DNA of 64,000 nt, taken from contig NZ_AP018680.1 in assembly GCF_002218025.2 (NCBI RefSeq), forward strand, positions 186,001 through 250,000, given 5' to 3'. A program made the translations under genes and the position numbers. This DNA comes from Vibrio casei. GTDB lineage: Bacteria > Pseudomonadota > Gammaproteobacteria > Enterobacterales > Vibrionaceae. The stretch's first letter is position 1. Each line of letters begins with the position of its first letter. Positions 28,793 to 36,760 of the stretch are shown here, piece after piece. The notes below the pieces were generated by a model. It saw nothing but the letters and a program-made list of their open reading frames with translations, ran no database searches and was not told the DNA's origin.

Positions 28793-29998
28793 TCAACCTC
28801 CAATGGCTTCGGCCGGATCGACCTTGAGTGCCATGCTAATGGCGACGAGGCTAGCTAGAACGCAGATCACGAGCACAGCAAAAAAACCGGCGACAGAATC
28901 CATTGGCGTGAGCAGGACATATTTTGGAAAAGCCGGTGCTGAAAAGGTGGCTGTGATCTTGCCGACCACGAAGCCAATCACGCCCAGGGCGAGCGCCTGC
29001 TGCATGATCATCGCGGCGATGGTTCGGTTGCGTGTGCCGATGAGCTTCAACACCGCGATCTCACGGATTTTGTCCATCGTCAGCGAATAGATGATGAAGG
29101 CAACGATGGCCGCGCTAACGATGGCCAGAATCACAAGGAACATGCCGATCTGCTTGGCCGAGGTGGCGATCAGCTTGCCGACGAGGATGTCTTCCATCTG
29201 TGCCCGGGTGTAGACCGTCAAACGCTTCCAGCGCTGGATGGATTCGGCAACCTCGTCCGGCGCATGACCAGGTTTCAGAGTGACCAGCACGGTATTGACG
29301 AACGCGTTGCTGCTCTGTGAAGCAATCACGGCATCCAGCAAACCTGGATCACCGGGTCGATTGAAGACCGGGTTGGCTTCGGTGCGACGCCGGCTTTGCC
29401 AGATGGCATCGTTGTCCTTGAGGAACTGGGCCTCCTGGGCATCTTTGAGCGGAATGAATACCATCGGGTCGCCGCTGGACGACACCATGCGCCGTGTCAG
29501 CCCCACGACGGTGTAATGATTGCGGCGAATGGCAAGACGATCTCCCAGTTTGAAGCCGGTGGCGATGTCGGCCACAGCCTCGTAGTGACCGCGCGTGATC
29601 TGGCGTCCAGCGACGAGATAAGGAGGCCATCCGGGTGTAGCCCCCAACGCACCGGGCGCGATGCCGACCACCATGGTGCGTACATCACTCTCGCCCTTGC
29701 GTACCTGCATGGTCAGGTAGGTCGCGTTCGCTGCCTGTGAGACTCCCGGCATGGCGAGAATGGCGCGATACACGTCATCGTTGAGGCTGGACGACTCCGC
29801 ATAAGGACCCAGAGTATCCTTTTGCACCACCCAAAGGTCAGCGCCACTGTTGTCGAGCAACGCCTTGCCGTCGTCCACCATGCCTCGGTACACCCCAGCC
29901 ATGACTAGGGTGACGCCGATCAGCAGACCCAGACCGATGCCGGTGAAGACGAATTTCCCCCAGGCATGGAGAATGTCGCGGCCGGCCAGGCTGATCAT
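28793..29998 (-). CDS. ABC transporter permease, MacB/FtsX-like (DevC type)
   Basis: A 401-aa protein with one N-terminal membrane helix (FTGIGLGLLIGVTLVMAGV), a large periplasmic domain (about residues 40-270) and three C-terminal helices, the FtsX/MacB permease layout. Its start overlaps the fusion-protein stop by 4 nt, and the ATPase follows immediately. With the MFP it should form a tripartite exporter; the substrate cannot be told. Confidence 0.9.
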   Translation of the reverse strand: MISLAGRDILHAWGKFVFTGIGLGLLIGVTLVMAGVYRGMVDDGKALLDNSGADLWVVQKDTLGPYAESSSLNDDVYRAILAMPGVSQAANATYLTMQVRKGESDVRTMVVGIAPGALGATPGWPPYLVAGRQITRGHYEAVADIATGFKLGDRLAIRRNHYTVVGLTRRMVSSSGDPMVFIPLKDAQEAQFLKDNDAIWQSRRRTEANPVFNRPGDPGLLDAVIASQSSNAFVNTVLVTLKPGHAPDEVAESIQRWKRLTVYTRAQMEDILVGKLIATSAKQIGMFLVILAIVSAAIVAFIIYSLTMDKIREIAVLKLIGTRNRTIAAMIMQQALALGVIGFVVGKITATFSAPAFPKYVLLTPMDSVAGFFAVLVICVLASLVAISMALKVDPAEAIGG

Positions 29999-31146
29999 CG
30001 TGAAACTCCCGGGATATGCTCGACCACATAGATGCGGCTGCGCGCCGTCAGTGCCTTTTCGCTATAGGTCACAACCTGGTCCACATTCTTGAGCCCTTCG
30101 CGCACCTGCACGTAACCATTGAGGTCGGAAGTGCCGAGCTTGACCGGGGAGAAATGCAGATCACCATCCACGATTTGCCAGACACCAACTTTATCGCCTT
30201 CACGCTGGACGGCAGCGTTGGGGATCAGTGGAGCGGCCGGGAGCGCCGGCAAGTCAACCGTGACTTCGGCCAGTTCACCCACTGGTGGCAAAGGTTCTGG
30301 TTTGTTATCGAATGTCACCTTGGCAAGCGTTTCCTCGGTTACCGCGTCGGCCTTGGGTTCCACCCGCAGCACGCGACCTTTCAAGGTCTGGCCACCACGC
30401 GAACGCAGGACGATATGAGCCGGCAGCCCCCCAGCCAGCCCCGATGCGCTGATCTGGTCGAAGCGCACATTGATCCACAAACTCTTGGGGTCGATCACTT
30501 CCACCACGGCCTGGCCCGCGACGATGGTCGTGCCGGGATTGGCATCGCGCACGGCGACTACACCGTCGACCGGCGCGATCAGGCGCAGATTGCTCCGCTG
30601 CGCGACGAGTGCTTCGTGGTCGGAGCGTGCCCGGGCAATATCTTCCCGAGCGGCGGATAGGGCGGCATCGGCGATCTGCAGTTCCTGCCGCTTGGTGGTG
30701 ACGATTTCCTCGCTGGTCGAGCGCACCGCAAACAATTGCTCATAGCGGCGCGCCTGGGTTTGCGCGTAGGCTTGCCGGGCTTCTGCCTCGCGCAAAGCCG
30801 CTTCCGCCCGCTTGAATACAGACTCCTGTGAGCGCACCCGATCATCAAGGTCGACCGGCTCCATCTCGCCGAGCACCTGTCCGGCCTTGACCTGGTCGCC
30901 TACATGCACCTCCAGGCGTTTGACGCGCCCGGCAAACGTCGGCCCGATCTTGTAGGTGTAGCGCGCCTCCACCGTGCCGATGCCGAACAGCGCCGGTGTG
31001 ATAGCCCGTGATTCCACGCTTGCCACCGTCACAGCGACCGGGGCGAGCGGCCCTGATCGCAGACCGACATAAATAAAAAGCACCAGCAAAGGAATGATGA
31101 CGGCAAGCAGTGCCAGGGTGCGGCCTTGCAAGGGTAACTTTTTCAT
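29995..31146 (-). CDS. Periplasmic adaptor (membrane fusion) protein, HlyD family
   Basis: A 383-aa protein with an N-terminal membrane anchor (ALLAVIIPLLVLFIYVGL), a lipoyl half (GRVKRLEVHVGDQVKAGQVLGEM), a coiled-coil hairpin (about residues 95-175, rich in Glu/Arg/Ala), the second lipoyl half (LIAPVDGVVAVRDANPG) and beta-barrel domains. It overlaps both neighbours by 4 nt, indicating a tightly coupled operon. It links the ABC permease to an outer-membrane channel that must come from elsewhere. Confidence 0.92.
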   Translation of the reverse strand: MKKLPLQGRTLALLAVIIPLLVLFIYVGLRSGPLAPVAVTVASVESRAITPALFGIGTVEARYTYKIGPTFAGRVKRLEVHVGDQVKAGQVLGEMEPVDLDDRVRSQESVFKRAEAALREAEARQAYAQTQARRYEQLFAVRSTSEEIVTTKRQELQIADAALSAAREDIARARSDHEALVAQRSNLRLIAPVDGVVAVRDANPGTTIVAGQAVVEVIDPKSLWINVRFDQISASGLAGGLPAHIVLRSRGGQTLKGRVLRVEPKADAVTEETLAKVTFDNKPEPLPPVGELAEVTVDLPALPAAPLIPNAAVQREGDKVGVWQIVDGDLHFSPVKLGTSDLNGYVQVREGLKNVDQVVTYSEKALTARSRIYVVEHIPGVSR

Positions 31147-31757
31147 TGCGCACTCCTTATGCCACGCCGATAAATTGCAAAGACGCGCGGCGCATCGCGG
31201 TGCATACGTCCCACATCACCCGCCAACAGCGATTGCATGACCAAGCCCTGGATCGTGCCAATGAACAGCGTTGCCGCCGCCTCGTTGTCAAGCGAGGGAG
31301 ACAACTCGCCGCTGGCCTTGCCTTTCTCGATGAGACGATGCAAACGTTCGCCGTAGCGCTGAATCAAGGTTTGCACCATGCGCTTGGCCGGTGTCGATTC
31401 GGCACGCTGAAGCTCACCAAACATCATTCTTGGCACGCCTGGGTGCTCAGCTACGAATTCGATGTGACTCATGAACATCGCCTCCATGGCTGCCAAGGGC
31501 GACTCGATTCCTTGTGCGGATCGATCGATTCTGGCTAATAGGCGCTCTGCTACCCACTCCATGACCGCCTGCCAAATGGCTTCCTTGTTCGGGAAGTGCC
31601 GAAACAGCGCACCCTGGGTCAAGTTCATGTGTTTAGCGATAGCCGCAGTGGTTATCTCGCTTGGGTTTTGTGAACCGGCAAGCGCCACGACGGACTCGAC
31701 AGTTACGGCACGACGTTCATCGGCCGGCAGATGCTTTGGATGGGTGTCCACGAGCAC
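31143..31757 (-). CDS. TetR/AcrR-family regulator of the efflux operon
   Basis: A 204-aa regulator. The N-terminal helix-turn-helix is ITTAAIAKHMNLTQGALFRHFPNKEAIWQAV (about residues 34-64), in the canonical TetR position, and the rest is a helical ligand domain. It is the first gene of the operon, overlaps the adaptor gene by 4 nt, and is preceded at 31766-31787 by a 22-bp dyad that is the probable autoregulatory operator. Confidence 0.92.
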   Translation of the reverse strand: MLVDTHPKHLPADERRAVTVESVVALAGSQNPSEITTAAIAKHMNLTQGALFRHFPNKEAIWQAVMEWVAERLLARIDRSAQGIESPLAAMEAMFMSHIEFVAEHPGVPRMMFGELQRAESTPAKRMVQTLIQRYGERLHRLIEKGKASGELSPSLDNEAAATLFIGTIQGLVMQSLLAGDVGRMHRDAPRVFAIYRRGIRSAQ

Positions 31758-31765
31758 TCCTTTTA

Positions 31766-31787
31766 AGATAGTAATTGATTACTATCT
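31766..31787. promoter_or_regulatory. Probable TetR-type operator
   Basis: Perfectly complementary 10-bp arms AGATAGTAAT and ATTACTATCT around a 2-bp centre, 8 bp upstream of the TetR gene start. Position and symmetry fit an autoregulatory site. Confidence 0.8.
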
Positions 31788-31856
31788 TACCACAAGAGGC
31801 AACTCAAACAAGAGAAAACCCGACGTACTCGTCAATATCTAGAGTCTGCAATGGGC

Positions 31857-32265
31857 TTAACGTGCTTTATTTTCCGTTTTCTGAGACGTCCCCAGTACTC
31901 GATTGCCGACTACCAGCTTGCGATTAAACTGCTTAGGATTCCATGAATAATGAACGGATGATGGTATTTGAGTGCTTTCACCTGAGAGGCTTTGCAGAGA
32001 TAGGTTGTCCATCTCAAAATCGACCCCTTTCATCTTTAATATCTCACGCATCAGGGCATCGCTTCCCCCTGGGTTAGTAGGCATGGGTCTGCCTGTTAAG
32101 CTGTTAATCCTTGCCTTGGTATACAAGCCATAGCCAAGCTTTATTAGCTCACCTTGTTTGACCAAATACCTAAGCGCTCGACCAATTTGATCGTAGCTAG
32201 CAAAACCATCAAAGTCTTTCCGCTCAAAAACATAGCGTCTGGAACGCTTTATCTTTTGAACTAGT
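31857..32265 (-). pseudogene. DUF6088-like protein, 5' end missing
   Basis: The reading frame RYVFERKDFDGFASYD ... RALRYLVKQGELIKLGYGLYTKAR matches the winged-helix start of DUF6088 (AbiEi-antitoxin-like) proteins, but it runs upstream into a TGA next to the integrase 3' end without a start codon. About 10-15 N-terminal residues are lost. The first internal ATG could give a 102-aa product lacking the DNA-binding part. Intact homologues often sit with a nucleotidyltransferase partner; none is here. Confidence 0.65.
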
Positions 32266-32273
32266 CACCTATG

Positions 32274-32867
32274 TTAAATTTCGATATCCTCAGATATATT
32301 AAGCGCATCTTCCATTTCGACGCCCAGATAACGAATTGTATTGTCTAACTTAGCGTGTCCAAGCAGTAACTGAACGGCACGAATGTTTTTTGTTCGAGCA
32401 TAGATTAAAGTCGCCTTAGTTCTTCGCATTGAATGAGTTCCATATAGATTAGGATCATAACCGAGTTGAGACGCCCAGCGGTGAATGATGGTTGAATAGC
32501 AGCTATAGCTCATAGGCTTACCCTCCTTACGAGGGCTAGGGAAGATATAATCAGACGCAGATAAACCACTTTGCATCAACCATTGTGTTAATGATTGCGC
32601 AGTACGCGAAGTTATTTCGAATTGAACCTCACGTTCCGTTTTACTTTGTTGGTAAAGAACTCTGTTCTGAATGACACCACCTGAAGAAATATCTCGAACT
32701 TTCATTCTCAACAGATCACATGACCGTAATTTACAATCGATGGCGATATTCAGTAACGCCAGCTCTTTGATGTTGCCCTCAATTTCTAGTCGAGTTCGAA
32801 TACGCCAGATATCTTCTAGCTTAAATGGCTTTTTCTGCCCTGTTAAATGACTTTTCTTTGTCCACAT
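32274..32867 (-). CDS. Orphan short tyrosine recombinase/integrase
   Basis: A 197-aa catalytic-domain-only tyrosine recombinase. The first Arg is in DCKLRSCDLL, the box II motif is GTHSMRRTKATLIY (H-x-x-R), then LLLGHAKLDNTIRYLG with the Tyr nucleophile. GGAGGTCAATT upstream fixes the ATG at 32867. This short family is widespread on proteobacterial plasmids and islands, with no known target. It reads away from the Tn7-like right end, 200 bp inside it. Confidence 0.88.
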   Translation of the reverse strand: MWTKKSHLTGQKKPFKLEDIWRIRTRLEIEGNIKELALLNIAIDCKLRSCDLLRMKVRDISSGGVIQNRVLYQQSKTEREVQFEITSRTAQSLTQWLMQSGLSASDYIFPSPRKEGKPMSYSCYSTIIHRWASQLGYDPNLYGTHSMRRTKATLIYARTKNIRAVQLLLGHAKLDNTIRYLGVEMEDALNISEDIEI

Positions 32868-33059
32868 AATTGACCTCCAATCTAACTTTAGAAGTGGCCT
32901 TATTAATTTTAGTTGGAGAGTGGAAGTGTGAGATTGCATGGGTATGCAGTTGTGTATTTATCAACGATGGGTGTTGATTTATTAGTTGGAGTATTTGATC
33001 TAACCAATAAAGGGGCATTTTTGATTTAAAAATGGCAGCAGTTAGACTACCATTTCAGC

Positions 33060-33132
33060 CATTTCAGTATGATACTTTAATACTCAGTATGAATCTTTAT
33101 TACTTAGTATGAAACTTTATTCTACTCTCACA
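33060..33132 (-). repeat. Tn7-like right end with phased sites
   Basis: Reading leftward: TGT, 8 bp, then three 20-bp-phased sites (outer edges at 33121, 33101, 33081), each an AATAAAG/ATTAAAG followed by two bases and TCATACT. The order and sequence of the sites repeat those of the left end in inverted orientation. ACTTC follows outside (33133-33137). Confidence 0.87.
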
Positions 33133-33260
33133 ACTTCTGCCCCATTGCGAGTTGCAACCAAACTTGCCCAAACGATCTAGTTCGATCATATTGACCAAAT
33201 TTTAGTAATGCTACAGAGTGAATAGAGATTCAGGGGAAGATCAGACAGATAGTTAAGTTA

Positions 33261-35453
33261 TTAATCAAGGAACTTTAAAAACTTAACAGCCAAGCTTAGG
33301 TCAAAAGCTTTTGCTCCATACCCAATGGATAGAATACTTTCCGGCAAGAACTCATCGAACTTCTCGATACGTTTTTCCAATACTTGTTGTGCAAGTTCTG
33401 TTTCTGTTGGGAGTTCCGTTGAAGCAAGTTTGAGCAATGTTAAGCGAACACTTTCTAATGACGCTTTTTCTACTTCTATGACTCCTGCATATGCGCCAGC
33501 TTCAAAGCCATGTTGGATTAGCAAGGCTACAATTGTATTTACCACTTTGTCGCCAAGCCATGTGAATATATAGGTAGTATTGCCATCTTGAAGTAATGGT
33601 TCTCTAGAGAGCTTTGCATCTTCGAAATATCGTACGCTTTCACCAAACAGTTCTCGTGCGGCTGAATCAGCGAAGTCGACTTTCTGATCTCCGATAGAAA
33701 TTCTGTAGTCACCATCTTTTAATATTTGGAACATTTCTTGGCGGACAACATCATGTATGTTCAAGCCAGTACCACCAAATTTAGGAGGCTTACCACCTTT
33801 TGCATGCTCCACATAAATAACTTTTTTTTCACTATCTACGTCGTTTACTTTCCAACGTTTTCCCCCGAAAACAATATGCTGCCCTTCTAATACCAATGAA
33901 TCTACAGGCAGCGTTCCGAGTGATTTGCTTCCACATACAATCCGGAATTCTTCAGGTGTTTTAAAAACAGCATAGAACGAGTAATGGCTTGTCAGCTTTT
34001 CTCCCAAAAGGCCAAGTACCAATTCACCACTTCCTAACTGAGTTATGAGTTCGGTTTTGCCCATGTGGATAAGTAGTGCTTTGAAGTTTTCAATATTAAC
34101 GTTTTGAAAAGGGCCATCTTTGCAGAGCAAACTAAATAATTGCTCTGCTCTAATTCCTCCCCATTGTGCAGTAATCGCAAGTACTTGATGAAGGAGTGTT
34201 GAGAAGTGATAAAGTGATGTATCAGCTGGTTCATACCATTTACTGCCGATAAGAAGTCTGATCATGGCCAGAGACTGAATAAGCTCCAGTCTCAGCTTGT
34301 CGATGACGCTAGAGTCTTTTATCAATTCAGCTTCAGCGATGAGCATTCGCAATATTGAGGCTCCACCTCGTCTTCCTGAGCGTCCCATTCTTTGACGTAA
34401 ACTTGAAATAGAGTGGGGGGCTGTTACTTGAACTACTGAGTTAACCTTGCCTATATCAATGCCTAGTTCAAGAGTCATTGTGCAAATCGCTGTGGTAGGA
34501 TAATGATCCTGTTGCAATCGCTTTTCTAAGCTTTCTCTAAGATCTTTAGATAACGAACCGTGGTGAGGAAAAAATTCATTCGGTACAATTTTTTCTTCAC
34601 AGAAGTCAGATAATGTAGCCGTAATGCTTTCTGTACGGCTCCTACTATTTGCAAACACAAGGTGATTTCCGCCTCGACAAAATTTAAATAAATCTTGGCA
34701 GATCGTATATTCGGCATCATTAGAAGACTCAGCTTTTAAGTTAGCAGGATTTACATACCCCTTTACCTGAACCTTCAGGGTGGATGTCGAATGTGTATCT
34801 TTGATGATCTTGCAAGGTAAAGAGCGATTAGGGCGAAGTGAGAGAGGTACTTTCTCTAACTCACCAAGAGTTGCACTCAAAGCTACTCTAGGGATTGGTG
34901 TTTCTAATCTTCCAAGAAGGTGTTCAAGTCGATGAAGTAAAGAGAGTAAGTGATGGCCGCGCTCAGAACCAATAAAGGCATGAAACTCGTCAATTACGAT
35001 ATATTTCAAATTAGAGAATGCAGCTTTGATCCAGCCAGAGTCTCTAATGAGTAATGATTCCAATGACTCAGGTGTTATTAACACGACACCAGACGGCGAT
35101 GCTTTTAATTTCTTCTTTCGGCCCTGTGAGCTATCACCATGCCAGGGAGTAACCGATATTTCTAACAGGTCAGACAGACTTTCTAAGCGCCTATCTTGGT
35201 CATTTATAAGGGCTTTTAGAGGGCTAACGTAAAGGATCCCTACACCCGTTTCTTGAGGTGCGATAGCGCTGAGCGCAGGCAAGAAAAATGCCTCTGTCTT
35301 TCCTGCTGCGGTTGAAGCGCTGATCAGCACATCTGTCTTTTCAGACAATATAGGTTCAATAGCAAGGCATTGTATTTCTCGTAAGCCAGTCCAGCCTTGT
35401 TTGAATATCCAGCGCTGAATTCGATGGTCTAATTTTTCATGTTCATCAATCAT
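33261..35453 (-). CDS. DEAD/DEAH-box helicase of a TerB-ATPase-helicase operon
   Basis: A 730-aa superfamily 2 helicase. Motif I is SASTAAGKTEAFFLP (residues 44-58), motif II IDEFHAF, motif III SATLG, motif VI RMGRSGRRGG, and LGIDIGKVNSVVQV lies before it, as in Lhr/BrxHI-like helicases. A C-terminal region of about 350 residues has no motif I recognise. It overlaps the ATPase gene by 4 nt. In defence loci such helicases act with a BrxD-like ATPase on invading DNA; that role is inferred from context. Confidence 0.88.
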   Translation of the reverse strand: MIDEHEKLDHRIQRWIFKQGWTGLREIQCLAIEPILSEKTDVLISASTAAGKTEAFFLPALSAIAPQETGVGILYVSPLKALINDQDRRLESLSDLLEISVTPWHGDSSQGRKKKLKASPSGVVLITPESLESLLIRDSGWIKAAFSNLKYIVIDEFHAFIGSERGHHLLSLLHRLEHLLGRLETPIPRVALSATLGELEKVPLSLRPNRSLPCKIIKDTHSTSTLKVQVKGYVNPANLKAESSNDAEYTICQDLFKFCRGGNHLVFANSRSRTESITATLSDFCEEKIVPNEFFPHHGSLSKDLRESLEKRLQQDHYPTTAICTMTLELGIDIGKVNSVVQVTAPHSISSLRQRMGRSGRRGGASILRMLIAEAELIKDSSVIDKLRLELIQSLAMIRLLIGSKWYEPADTSLYHFSTLLHQVLAITAQWGGIRAEQLFSLLCKDGPFQNVNIENFKALLIHMGKTELITQLGSGELVLGLLGEKLTSHYSFYAVFKTPEEFRIVCGSKSLGTLPVDSLVLEGQHIVFGGKRWKVNDVDSEKKVIYVEHAKGGKPPKFGGTGLNIHDVVRQEMFQILKDGDYRISIGDQKVDFADSAARELFGESVRYFEDAKLSREPLLQDGNTTYIFTWLGDKVVNTIVALLIQHGFEAGAYAGVIEVEKASLESVRLTLLKLASTELPTETELAQQVLEKRIEKFDEFLPESILSIGYGAKAFDLSLAVKFLKFLD

Positions 35454-36757
35454 AGTTTGAAGTCAGAAAATCCATCTTCATTGTCCTCTATTTCGAGCTC
35501 AACATCGGAAGGTTTATCTTCATTAATTGCTACTGATGAGATTAGACTATGCCACGCAATTTGCGGGTTTTGGTCGATTACCGCGAGCATGTCTAAAAAT
35601 GCTTTAATGGTGTTACGTGGCGTTCGAAAATAAGCATCCCCTATAGTTTGGCTACAATGCTGTAAGAACGCCTTGAGAGATTCGTCTGGGACCAAGTACT
35701 TCACTTCGTTACCTTCAGCATAAACATGACGCAAGTTTTTAAGCAAAATATAAAGTTCTTCAGGAGTTAAGCTAGCGAGGTGTAAGGCTGGTGACGAATA
35801 ATCAATCACGCCCGCTTGTTTAGCAAAGCTGTTATCTGCCAATCTAGATTGAAGTGCTTCATAACTATATAAGCCTTTACGTGGATCTAGTAGAAACTCA
35901 GGGGTTCCGCCGAGAAGGAAGCCCAAATGCTCAGCGCTTCCTTGCAAGCAATCGTTTAGAATTCGGAGTATTTGTTCATAGTTAGAAGTTCTCGCTGTGG
36001 TGTTGTTCAACTTATACAGATTTACCATCTCGTCTAAGTTAACTAGAAGCCCTTGGTAGCCAGCTTGTCTGACAAATAAACTCATTAATTTAAGCGCATC
36101 ATAAAAAGATGTATCCGAAATAATTGTTCGAACTCCTAGGTCATTTCGGGCATCGGTTTTAGTTGAATACTCTGCTCGTAACCATTTTATGGCGTTAGCT
36201 TTTAATATCTCATCATCTTTCTCATGACCTATCCAATAAGCCTCAATAACTTTAGCAAAATCATAACCACCAACGAGTTCAGAAAGTGATGCTAATTTTT
36301 CATGGATAATTGAATTTATACTTTTTCCTGAAGTATCAGTTTCTTTCATTGCTTCTGTGATGAACTTTTCTACTACACTGGTTAAAGCATTACCATCAGG
36401 TTTGTTGCGAGTAGACATGTTACGCATTAGCTCAGAGTAAAGGTTTCTAGCTTGACCAGCCGATGCATGAATACGTCTATCAGGAGATAAGTCTGCATTA
36501 ACGGTTACAAGCTTATTCTCTAGGGCAATAGCGCGTACAACACTTAAAAAGAATGTTTTACCAGAACCATAATCGCCGATAATGAGCCTGAAAGCTGAAC
36601 CTCCATCTGAGATCCGGTTAATGTCTTGGATCAGAGCTTTTAATTCATTTACTCGACCTACTTGGATATGCTGGATCCCAATCTTAGGAGTGACACCTGA
36701 CTTCAGAGATTGGATAATTGCATCTCTTTCTTTCACTCGTATTCTTTTTGCAACCAT
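35450..36757 (-). CDS. BrxD-like P-loop ATPase (DUF2791-type)
   Basis: A 435-aa ATP-binding protein with Walker A IIGDYGSGKTFFL (about residues 60-72) and Walker B-like LLVNLDEMVNLY. The N-terminal phrase VGRVNELKALIQDINRISDGGSAFR and the C-terminal LTPEELYILLKNLRHVY resemble BREX ATPases of the BrxD class. It lies between the TerB gene (3 nt upstream) and the helicase (4-nt overlap). No methylase, PglZ or BrxC-like gene is present, so this is not a BREX locus. Confidence 0.85.
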   Translation of the reverse strand: MVAKRIRVKERDAIIQSLKSGVTPKIGIQHIQVGRVNELKALIQDINRISDGGSAFRLIIGDYGSGKTFFLSVVRAIALENKLVTVNADLSPDRRIHASAGQARNLYSELMRNMSTRNKPDGNALTSVVEKFITEAMKETDTSGKSINSIIHEKLASLSELVGGYDFAKVIEAYWIGHEKDDEILKANAIKWLRAEYSTKTDARNDLGVRTIISDTSFYDALKLMSLFVRQAGYQGLLVNLDEMVNLYKLNNTTARTSNYEQILRILNDCLQGSAEHLGFLLGGTPEFLLDPRKGLYSYEALQSRLADNSFAKQAGVIDYSSPALHLASLTPEELYILLKNLRHVYAEGNEVKYLVPDESLKAFLQHCSQTIGDAYFRTPRNTIKAFLDMLAVIDQNPQIAWHSLISSVAINEDKPSDVELEIEDNEDGFSDFKL

Positions 36758-36760
36758 TAT

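Larger units (their letters stand above)
16990..33132. mobile_element. Tn7-like transposon lacking tns genes (16.1 kb), 5-bp duplication acttc
   Basis: The left terminus TGT (16990-16992) and right terminus ACA (33130-33132) are each separated by exactly 8 bp from an identical 18-bp inverted site, AATAAAGTTTCATACTAA. The flanking 5 bp are acttc on both sides (16985-16989, 33133-33137). Tn7 itself has TGT, 8 bp, then AATAAAGT and a 5-bp duplication. No tnsA, tnsB, tnsC, tnsD or tnsE homologue is inside, so it is a non-autonomous or decayed unit that must have used transposition proteins supplied elsewhere. Confidence 0.88.

Noticed and set aside
28081..31538. Many long opposite-strand ORFs in the efflux operon
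   Set aside because: They are consequences of the high GC content; the minus-strand genes have complete domains, overlaps and ribosome sites.
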